The notes under the pieces: generated by a model | What the model was told of the DNA's origin: nothing | Seen by the model: the letters and a program-made list of their open reading frames with translations, nothing else | Databases searched by the model: none | Position numbers and translations under genes: made by a program | From: Bacillota bacterium | GTDB lineage: Bacteria; Bacillota; Clostridia; Clostridiales; Clostridiaceae | DNA: 12,756 nt | Direction of reading: 5' to 3' | Assembly: GCA_023435985.1 (NCBI GenBank) | Contig: JAEZKY010000067.1 | Coordinates: forward strand, 1 to 12,756 | Part shown: piece after piece, positions 1 to 6,194 of the stretch | Layout of the letters: every line of letters begins with the position of its first letter | Position numbering within the stretch: position 1 is the first letter of the stretch

Positions 1-840
1 GAATTTAATTCTGGAGTAGAAATAGTACTAGAAGCGTTAAAACCATTAGGAGAAGAATATTTAGAAATATTCAAAAATGGAATAAAAGATGGCTGGATAG
101 ATATATATGAGAACAAGGGTAAAAGAGGTGGAGCATATTCCTGGGGAGGATATGACACTATGCCATACGTACTTTTAAATTATAATAATGAATTAGGAGA
201 TGTTTCTACATTAGCTCATGAAATGGGGCACTCAATCCATTCATATTATTCAAGAAAAGAACAGCCGTATTATTATGCAAACTATACTTTATTCTGTGCA
301 GAAGTTGCATCTACAACAAATGAATCTTTACTTATTCATCATTTAATTGAAAAAGAAAGTGATGAAAAGAAGAAACTTTATTTAATAAACCAGGAACTAG
401 AGCAAATAAGAACTACTGTATTTAGACAGTTAATGTTTGCAGAATTTGAACTTTATACTCATGAAACTTTAGAGAATGGAATACCATTAACAGCAGAAGA
501 TTACAATAAGGCATGGCACGATTTAAATGTGAAATATTTTGGAGATGAAATTGTAATAGATAAAGAAATTGATGTTGAATGGTCAAGAATTCCTCATTTT
601 TATTCGGATTTTTATGTTTATCAATATGCTACAGGTTATGCTGCTGCATCAGCTTTTTCAAAATCAATTTTGGAAGGAAAAGAAGGTGCTGTGGATAAGT
701 ACAAAAGCTTCTTAAAAGCAGGTGGTAGTGATTACCCTATAAATATTTTGAGAAATGCAGGAGTGGATATGACTACAAATGAGCCAATAGAAGCTACAAT
801 AAAAAGATTTAATGAACTTTTAGATATGATAGAAAAGTAA
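1..840 (+). CDS. pepF: Oligoendopeptidase F, M3 family zinc metallopeptidase (5' end outside the window)
   Basis: This is a cytoplasmic zinc endopeptidase that cleaves short oligopeptides. The reading frame is open from base 1, so the N-terminal part of the gene lies upstream; PepF proteins are usually about 600 residues and 279 are visible here. The zinc-binding HEMGH (HEXXH) starts at fragment residue 73, and the third ligand is probably E101 in the following CAEVASTTNE segment, the usual M3 arrangement. The WGGYDTMPYVLLNY stretch before the active site and the FYVYQYATGYAAA stretch near residues 205-217 are typical of PepF. An internal ATG at 160 is not the start, because conserved sequence continues upstream of it. 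The gene ends in TAA and is followed after 8 bp by a heptamer-type hairpin. Family assignment is secure; the substrate is not shown by the sequence. Confidence 0.95.
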   Translation, partial: EFNSGVEIVLEALKPLGEEYLEIFKNGIKDGWIDIYENKGKRGGAYSWGGYDTMPYVLLNYNNELGDVSTLAHEMGHSIHSYYSRKEQPYYYANYTLFCAEVASTTNESLLIHHLIEKESDEKKKLYLINQELEQIRTTVFRQLMFAEFELYTHETLENGIPLTAEDYNKAWHDLNVKYFGDEIVIDKEIDVEWSRIPHFYSDFYVYQYATGYAAASAFSKSILEGKEGAVDKYKSFLKAGGSDYPINILRNAGVDMTTNEPIEATIKRFNELLDMIEK

Positions 841-848
841 ACTCAAAG

Positions 849-893
849 TAATGCACAATTCACAGAGAATAATTCAATGTGAACTGTGCATTA
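849..893. repeat. Minimal inverted heptamer repeat (core-less relative of the intergenic element)
   Basis: A 16-bp stem (849-864 with 878-893, one A.C mismatch) encloses a 13-nt loop. On each arm the sequence reads as two heptamers: AATGCAC AATTCAC on the left, and AATGCAC AGTTCAC on the complement of the right. The right-arm complement matches 14 consecutive bases (11931-11944) in the left arm of the element downstream of recJ, so I group it with that family. It starts 8 bp after the pepF stop and could serve as a weak terminator, but no clean T-run follows it. The rest of the gap to 980 is A+T-rich with no confident promoter. Confidence 0.75.
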
Positions 894-980
894 TATTTAA
901 AGTTTTATATTTATATTTTCAAAACTCTTTTAAGGCACAATCAACTTTGATAATTTTATATGCGGGAATGGTAGATTAAC

Positions 981-1979
981 ATGAATAATTTTAAAGAAGA
1001 ATTTTATAGGATTTTAATAAATAGAGAAAATTTTTATATGAAGCAATACTATAGCGCTTATCATAAAGAGGAAAAATATATTGCAATTAAAGAATTAAAA
1101 GATGGGATATACTGTGTTCTAATAAGCGAAATAGAAGATTCAGACATAGATAGTTCAGAAGCATTTGAATATATAAGATCTTTAGGAAAAACTTTTTCAT
1201 TAAATGTCATAATTTTATCTAACGGTGAATATGCATATACGAATAATTCATCATTAGGAAATAAATTAATAATAAATAAGAGAAATAATAGTGTTATACA
1301 ATGTGATAATTCATGCATACCATTAAGACAGATATTTGACAGGACTTTACAAACAAATGAACAAAAAAGTGTTCAAAGTAGAAAAGAGCATTGGAATTAT
1401 AATACTTTAACTTTTATTTTAATAGGGATAAATATAGTTGTATTTTTATTAACAGCTTTTGTGTCAGGCAATATTTTTGATATTGATACAAGAGTATTAA
1501 TATATTTCGGAGCTAAAATAAATGTATTAATTAATCAAGGAGAGATCTGGAGGTTATTAACCTGTGCTTTTTTACATTCTGGCTTGATACACATAGCATG
1601 TAATATGTACTCTTTGTATATAATTGGTCCTCAAATTGAACAAATTTATGGTATTAAAAAGTATTTAATTATTTATCTTATTTCATGTATAACTGCATCA
1701 ATGGCAAGTTATCTTATGAATCCTAGTGGCATAGCGGTTGGAGCATCTGGAGGAATATTTGGACTAATGGGAGCGTTATTAGCATTTGCTCTTGTAGAAA
1801 GACACAGTATCCAACGGAAATTTATATCAAGTTTATTGCAGATAATCGCCATAAATTTATTTATAGGCTTAAGTATAAAAAATATTGATAATTTTGCACA
1901 TATTGGAGGCCTTGTTGGTGGTGTTTTATCAGGATATATTAGTTATAGATTATTCATAAAAAAACATAATAAACTATAG
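981..1979 (+). CDS. Rhomboid-family intramembrane serine protease with an uncharacterised N-terminal cytoplasmic domain
   Basis: The C-terminal part (about residues 140-330) is a rhomboid domain that cleaves transmembrane segments of substrate proteins within the membrane. Visible motifs are WRLLTCAFLHSGLIHIACN with H204 and N208, the catalytic GASGGIFG with nucleophile S256, and the partner histidine H307 in NFAHIGG. About six hydrophobic segments fit a six-helix rhomboid core, starting with one at about 143-163. Residues 1-135 are soluble, of no family I recognise, and could be a regulatory or substrate-recruiting domain; the general plan recalls B. subtilis GluP (YqgP), but no C-terminal TPR extension is present. 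ATG 981 is the first in-frame ATG after a stop at 972-974; its ribosome site is weak (GGGA at 964-967). The gene appears intact, with all catalytic residues present. Confidence 0.92.
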   Translation: MNNFKEEFYRILINRENFYMKQYYSAYHKEEKYIAIKELKDGIYCVLISEIEDSDIDSSEAFEYIRSLGKTFSLNVIILSNGEYAYTNNSSLGNKLIINKRNNSVIQCDNSCIPLRQIFDRTLQTNEQKSVQSRKEHWNYNTLTFILIGINIVVFLLTAFVSGNIFDIDTRVLIYFGAKINVLINQGEIWRLLTCAFLHSGLIHIACNMYSLYIIGPQIEQIYGIKKYLIIYLISCITASMASYLMNPSGIAVGASGGIFGLMGALLAFALVERHSIQRKFISSLLQIIAINLFIGLSIKNIDNFAHIGGLVGGVLSGYISYRLFIKKHNKL

Positions 1980-2118
1980 GTAAATGTTCTATAAATTCCT
2001 ATAACATGAAATTTGCGTAAAAATAGATATTGAAAAGGATTAAACTTGATTAATATTAATTTTATCTTAAGAAATATAGCTTGATTTTTTATTTTTATTG
2101 AAATATTATTAAATAGGT

Positions 2119-2167
2119 ATAGTACGAAAAGAAATATATAAAATAATGAATGAGAATACATCTCATT
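2119..2167 (+). promoter_or_regulatory. Candidate -10 box and short inverted repeat before the glycosyltransferase gene
   Basis: In the 208-bp gap after the rhomboid gene, TATAGT at 2119-2124 is a plausible -10 box, but the hexamer 17 bp upstream (TTATTG) is a poor -35. A 7-bp inverted repeat, AATGAGA (2149-2155) and TCTCATT (2161-2167) around a 5-bp loop, ends 7 bp before the AGGAG ribosome site. It would lie in the 5' leader and could be a small operator or an RNA hairpin near the ribosome site. No clear terminator follows the rhomboid gene, so read-through is also possible. Confidence 0.35.
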
Positions 2168-2187
2168 AAATATTAGGAGTGAATGTA

Positions 2188-3594
2188 ATGGGAAACTATA
2201 TTTTTACCATAACAGCATTCTTTCAGATTTTTGTTTTTGCGATAACATGTTATTATTTATTCTTAGGAGTTATAGGGCTTTTTAGAAAGAAAGAAAATAA
2301 GAATTATACACCTAAAAATAAATTTGCATTATTAATTGCTGCACACAATGAAGAAGTTGTTGTTGGTAGTCTCATAGAGAGTATGTTGAAACTAGATTAT
2401 CCTAAGGATATGTATGATATTTTTGTTATTGCGGACAACTGCACAGATGATACTGCTAAAATATCTAGGAATTATGGTGGCAACGTCAATGTTTGTGAAA
2501 GATTTGCAAAGGATAAAAGAGGAAAAGGTTATGCATTAGAGTGGATGTTTGCAAAATTATTTGCTATGGAGAAACAATATGATGCTGTTGCAATATTTGA
2601 TGCAGATAATCTTGTACATAAAGATTTCTTAAAGGAATTAAATTCAAAAATGCTAGAAGGATATAAAGTAGTACAGGGGTACATAGATAGTAAGAATCCT
2701 GATGATTCATGGATTTCAGCGGCATATTCTATAGCCTTTTGGACACAAAATAGAATGTTCCAATTAGCAAGAGCTAATATAGGATTTTCAAATCAAATTG
2801 GTGGAACAGGATTTGCAATTGAAACTAGTACGCTAAAAAAACTAGGATGGGGTGCAACTTGCCTAACAGAGGATTTAGAATTCACTTGTAAGCTTGTTTT
2901 AAATGGGGAAAAAGTTGGATGGGCTCACGATGCTATTATATATGATGAAAAACCACTAAAACTTGCACAATCTTGGGTACAAAGAAGAAGATGGATGCAA
3001 GGATTTACAGATGTTGCTTCTAGATATTTCTTTAAATTAATTAAAAAGTCAATTATAGAGAGAAAATTCTATATGTTTGATTGTGCTTTATACGTATTGC
3101 AGCCATTTATAACATTATTGTTAGGAGTTTCAGCAGTATTAACATTAATACAAGCAAATACGCCGGCACATATATTTATTATAAATTACTTATTTGATAA
3201 TTTAGGACTTAGTGATGTAGGATTAAAAACTTTTGCAATTATTCAGTTTTTAATTACGCCATTAATATTAGCAATAGATAAAAAGGTTACAAAACCATTC
3301 TTATTGATTATGGCATTATATTCAACAAATGTTTTTATAGTCCCTTATTTAGCTACTAATATTGATAACTGGGTAATTTCATGGTTAATAGGAATTGGAT
3401 ATAATGTAGGATTTTTAATATTAACAGGAATATTATTGGGTAAGAAAAATCTATTATTATTCTTTAGATTTTGGTTGTATGGATTATATACATTAACATG
3501 GATACCAATAACAATTCAAGGTATCTTAAATAAAAACAATAAAGAATGGAGCCATACTAAGCACGTTAGAAAGATAGAAATATGTGATGTTTAG
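2188..3594 (+). CDS. Membrane-bound processive-type family 2 glycosyltransferase
   Basis: A GT2 enzyme of the cellulose/hyaluronan/poly-N-acetylglucosamine synthase type, predicted to transfer sugars from a nucleotide-sugar donor on the cytoplasmic face of the membrane. A hydrophobic N-terminal segment (about residues 7-30) precedes the catalytic domain. The GT-A landmarks are AAHNEE, ADNCTDDT, the DxD-type FDADN (D138, D140), TEDLEF with the likely base D229, and QRRRW (Q265-W269), the QxxRW signature of processive enzymes. About five further hydrophobic segments fill residues 295-445. I chose ATG 2188 because AGGAG at 2175-2179 lies 8 bp upstream; the in-frame GTG at 2179 overlaps that site. 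No accessory polysaccharide gene (export, PilZ or BcsB-like) is adjacent, so the product cannot be named. A strong terminator closes the unit. Confidence 0.9.
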   Translation: MGNYIFTITAFFQIFVFAITCYYLFLGVIGLFRKKENKNYTPKNKFALLIAAHNEEVVVGSLIESMLKLDYPKDMYDIFVIADNCTDDTAKISRNYGGNVNVCERFAKDKRGKGYALEWMFAKLFAMEKQYDAVAIFDADNLVHKDFLKELNSKMLEGYKVVQGYIDSKNPDDSWISAAYSIAFWTQNRMFQLARANIGFSNQIGGTGFAIETSTLKKLGWGATCLTEDLEFTCKLVLNGEKVGWAHDAIIYDEKPLKLAQSWVQRRRWMQGFTDVASRYFFKLIKKSIIERKFYMFDCALYVLQPFITLLLGVSAVLTLIQANTPAHIFIINYLFDNLGLSDVGLKTFAIIQFLITPLILAIDKKVTKPFLLIMALYSTNVFIVPYLATNIDNWVISWLIGIGYNVGFLILTGILLGKKNLLLFFRFWLYGLYTLTWIPITIQGILNKNNKEWSHTKHVRKIEICDV

Positions 3595-3635
3595 AATTTA
3601 AAATATTAAAAAATAATATATAATTTAAGCAATAC

Positions 3636-3678
3636 GGGTATTATAAAATGATTGTAAGTTATTTTATAATACCCTTTT
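3636..3678 (+). terminator. Intrinsic terminator after the glycosyltransferase gene
   Basis: A perfect 14-bp stem (3636-3649 with 3661-3674, GGGTATTATAAAAT and its complement) around an 11-nt loop is followed directly by TTTT at 3675-3678. It lies 41 bp after the stop codon and is the only textbook rho-independent terminator in the window. It separates the upstream genes from the topoisomerase operon. Confidence 0.93.
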
Positions 3679-3683
3679 ATATT

Positions 3684-3844
3684 AGGCACAATCCAATAAA
3701 TAACAAGTTCATTTGCCAGCCTATTTTACATCATGCTACGTTGGCAAATTGACCTAATAGACCCGCTATGAGGGCAATTTGTCTCCTTGACTGATGAAAA
3801 ATATCCATGGCAACTTTGAACCTGTTATTTATTTTCATGTGCCT
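3684..3844. mobile_element. 161-bp fold-back (MITE-like) element with terminal inverted repeats and a 6-bp flank duplication
   Basis: The ends are inverted repeats: 3684-3711 matches the complement of 3817-3844 at 23 of 28 positions, with a perfect outer AGGCACA. TATATT occurs immediately outside both ends (3678-3683 and 3845-3850), as expected of a target-site duplication, although the A+T-rich setting weakens this. Inside, pairing continues: TTGCCA 3713-3718 can pair with TGGCAA 3808-3813 or with 3742-3747, and 3743-3755 pairs with 3771-3783 (11 of 13 counting one G.T as unpaired). The whole therefore folds as a long branched hairpin. No ORF is present, so if mobile it would need a transposase in trans. 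A structured RNA is the alternative. It lies between the terminator and the topoisomerase promoter. Confidence 0.7.
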
Positions 3845-3909
3845 TATATTTTGACCAAATTAAAAATTTATGGTATTGTATTTGAAAAATTAAATATATT
3901 TAAGTTTTT

Positions 3910-3938
3910 TTGACATTCAACGATAAAGGAAGTATATT
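3910..3938 (+). promoter_or_regulatory. Near-consensus sigma-A promoter for the topoisomerase operon
   Basis: TTGACA (3910-3915) and TATATT (3933-3938) are separated by exactly 17 bp. Transcription would start near 3945, about 50 nt before the ATG of the B-subunit gene. The -35 matches consensus at all six positions and the -10 at five of six, so strong constitutive expression is expected. No operator-like palindrome is visible over it. Confidence 0.88.
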
Positions 3939-3995
3939 TTTATAGAGTAGAAGATTATGAATAAATAAGAACTGGTGTTCAAATGGAGGATTTTT

Positions 3996-5945
3996 ATGGA
4001 AGCAAAAAGAACGGATACTTATGATGTGACGGATTTAACCTCACTAGAAAAATTAGAACCTGTTAGAATAAGACCTGGAATGTATATCGGTTCTACAGGA
4101 AGCAAAGGTTTGCATCATTGTATATGGGAAATAATTGATAACTCCATAGATGAAATAGCTAATGGATATGGAAATAAGGTAACTGTAATTTTAAATGAAG
4201 ATAAAAGTGTTACGATAATTGATAATGGAAGAGGTATACCTACAGGAATTCATCCAGTTAAGAAGAAGTCTGGAGTTGAAATGGTATATACCGAATTACA
4301 TACAGGAGGAAAGTTTGATAATAAAAATTATAAAACCTCTGGAGGGCTTCATGGAGTTGGAGCAGCTGTTGTAAATGCTTTATCAAAATGGTTAGAGGTT
4401 GAAGTATATCAAAACGGAAATATATATAGGCAGAGATTTGAATATGCTTTTGACAAAGAATTAAAAAGAGATATGCCTGGAACTCCAGTAGGAAGCTTAA
4501 AGATAATTGGAAAAACAGATAAAGTTGGAACTAAAATCACATTTAAACCAGATAATGAGGTTTTTTCAACAACTGATTTTAAATTTGACATAATAGACAG
4601 CAGATTACAAGAATTGGCTTTTCAAAATAAAGGGATAACTTTAGAATTAATAGATAAAAGAAAAGGACAAGAAATTACAAAGGAATATTATTCTGAAAAT
4701 GGTCTTTTGGATTTTATAAATTATTTAAATGAAAGTAAGACACCAATTCATGAAACACCTATAATTTTCGATGGTGAAAGAACTGTGGAAAATATTCAAA
4801 TGTATGGTGAAGTATGCATACAATTTACAGACTCAACAACTGAGTATATTGCAAGCTATGTTAATAATATTCCAACAACTGAAGCTGGAACTCATGAAAC
4901 GGGTTTTAAAACCGGTATGACAAGAGCATTTAAGGAATGGTCTAAAAAACTAGGTTTGATAAAGGAAAAGGATAAGGAATTTGAAGGCGATGACCTTAGA
5001 GAAGGTATGACTGCAATTGTAAGAATTAAAATTACTAATCCTATTTTTGAAGGCCAAACAAAAACTAAGCTTGGAAATACTGAAGCATATACAATGATGA
5101 ATGATTTAGTTTATACTAAATTTTCTGAATGGATTGAAGACAATAAGCCACTCGCAACAAGCATAATAAACAATGCATTAGAAGCAGCTAAAAGAAGAGA
5201 TAAGATTAAAAAGATAAATGAAGCAGAAAAAAAGAAAATAGGTAAAGGAACTGCACCACTAGCAGGTAAAGTTGCAGTTTGTACTTTAAAAGATAAGACT
5301 GTAAATGAATTTATAGTTGTGGAAGGAGATTCAGCAGGTGGATCTGCAAAACAAGCTAGAGATAGAAGATTCCAAACTATAATGCCATCAAAAGGTAAAA
5401 TAATGAATACAGAAAAGCAAAAGCTTGAAAATGTATTAGCATCAGAAGAATTAAAGATATTTAATACAGCAATTGGAACAGGAACTTTAGATAATTACAG
5501 AGAAGAAGATTTGAAATATGATAAGATAATAATTATGAGCGATGCTGATGTTGATGGATATCATATTAGAACTCTCTGGATGACTTATATTTATAGATAT
5601 ATGAGACCGTTAATTGCAAATGGACATTTATATTTAGCTCAACCTCCTTTATATAAGGTATATAAAGAATCGAAAGGTAAACAGATAGTTAAATATTCAT
5701 ATAGCGATGATGAATTAGAAAGTGCTAAAAAGCAGATTGGAAAAGGTGCACTTATTCAAAGATATAAAGGTCTTGGAGAAATGAATCCGGATCAATTGTG
5801 GGAAACAACCCTAAATCCTGAAAGCAGAACTCTTTTACAAGTCACTATAGATGATGCTGCAAAGGCAGAAAAGATGGTTTCTTTACTTATGGGTGATATT
5901 GTAGAGCCTAGAAAGAATTATATGTATAAATATGGAGAATTTTAA
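3996..5945 (+). CDS. parE: Type IIA DNA topoisomerase B (ATPase) subunit, topoisomerase IV-like
   Basis: This is the ATP-hydrolysing subunit that pairs with the A subunit encoded next to pass one DNA duplex through another. The GHKL ATPase domain shows E45 and N49 in WEIIDNSIDE, DNGRGIP at 76-82, and GGLHGVGA from about 116. The TOPRIM domain has EGDSAGGSA starting at E443 and the metal-binding DADVD at 516-520. The C-terminal QRYKGLGEMNPDQLW completes the family. At 649 residues it has the usual length of GyrB/ParE proteins without large insertions. I chose ATG 3996 because GGAGG (3985-3989) lies 6 bp upstream; an in-frame GTG at 3975 would place that ribosome site inside the gene. The ParE rather than GyrB call rests on its A-subunit partner. 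B- and A-subunit genes are separated by a 229-bp repeat element. Confidence 0.9.
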   Translation: MEAKRTDTYDVTDLTSLEKLEPVRIRPGMYIGSTGSKGLHHCIWEIIDNSIDEIANGYGNKVTVILNEDKSVTIIDNGRGIPTGIHPVKKKSGVEMVYTELHTGGKFDNKNYKTSGGLHGVGAAVVNALSKWLEVEVYQNGNIYRQRFEYAFDKELKRDMPGTPVGSLKIIGKTDKVGTKITFKPDNEVFSTTDFKFDIIDSRLQELAFQNKGITLELIDKRKGQEITKEYYSENGLLDFINYLNESKTPIHETPIIFDGERTVENIQMYGEVCIQFTDSTTEYIASYVNNIPTTEAGTHETGFKTGMTRAFKEWSKKLGLIKEKDKEFEGDDLREGMTAIVRIKITNPIFEGQTKTKLGNTEAYTMMNDLVYTKFSEWIEDNKPLATSIINNALEAAKRRDKIKKINEAEKKKIGKGTAPLAGKVAVCTLKDKTVNEFIVVEGDSAGGSAKQARDRRFQTIMPSKGKIMNTEKQKLENVLASEELKIFNTAIGTGTLDNYREEDLKYDKIIIMSDADVDGYHIRTLWMTYIYRYMRPLIANGHLYLAQPPLYKVYKESKGKQIVKYSYSDDELESAKKQIGKGALIQRYKGLGEMNPDQLWETTLNPESRTLLQVTIDDAAKAEKMVSLLMGDIVEPRKNYMYKYGEF

Positions 5946-5947
5946 TT

Positions 5948-6176
5948 AGTTAACAGTTAACAGTTAACAGTGCACAGTTTACAGTTAAGGAGGAAAAGCC
6001 AAAGGCTTTTCTAAAATATATAATTTAGAAATTCAGTAGGAAAAAGTGAGATAAGTGAGAGTCCAAAAGTGATGCTCCAAATTTGAAGTGAGAATCCAAA
6101 TCTTGTATTTGGTTTTTCGAACTTTCTCTTTAAGCTTCATCCTTAACTTTTAACTGCTAACTCATAACTCTTAACT
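5948..6176. repeat. Heptamer-armed intergenic repeat, copy A (between parE and parC)
   Basis: The left arm is six tandem heptamers (5948-5989): AGTTAAC three times, then AGTGCAC, AGTTTAC, AGTTAAG. The right arm is five heptamers in inverted orientation (6142-6176): CTTAACT, TTTAACT, GCTAACT, CATAACT, CTTAACT. The core starts with an 8-bp hairpin (5993-6000 with 6004-6011, loop AAA). It then carries 14-bp units at 6053-6066, 6067-6080 and 6086-6099, a small stem CCAAAT/ATTTGG, and a conserved right block, GAACTTTCTC through CTTCATC. It begins 2 bp after the parE stop and ends 8 bp before the parC ribosome site. No flank duplication is visible. Confidence 0.85.
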
Positions 6177-6194
6177 GAACCGAAGGGAGAAGTT

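Noticed and set aside
933..942. AGGCACAATC before the rhomboid gene, identical to the first ten bases of the fold-back element (3684-3693), possibly a solo end
   Set aside because: The match stops after ten bases, there is no second end nearby and no flank duplication; it is too short to call a remnant.
1975..2003. TATAGG/CCTATA inverted pair after the rhomboid gene as a terminator
   Set aside because: Only six A+T-rich base pairs, a 17-nt loop and no T-run.
3975..3995. Earlier GTG start for the topoisomerase B subunit (likewise GTG at 2179 and 10122 for the glycosyltransferase and recJ)
   Set aside because: In each case the Shine-Dalgarno lies between or over the early codon and the later ATG, so the ATG is the start.
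5993..6011. GAAAAGCC/GGCTTTTC hairpin in copy A (and 9917-9937 in copy B) as an intrinsic terminator
   Set aside because: The T-run is part of the stem and is followed by CTAAAA or CTGAAA; it recurs as part of the repeat core, and the downstream parC and recJ genes have no convincing separate promoter.
6084..6112. TTGAAG, 17 bp, TATTTG inside copy A as a promoter for parC
   Set aside because: Both hexamers are poor and the spacing is not kept in copies B and C.
5948..6176. CRISPR array
   Set aside because: The tandem units are 7 or 14 bp without unique spacers, and no cas gene is present.
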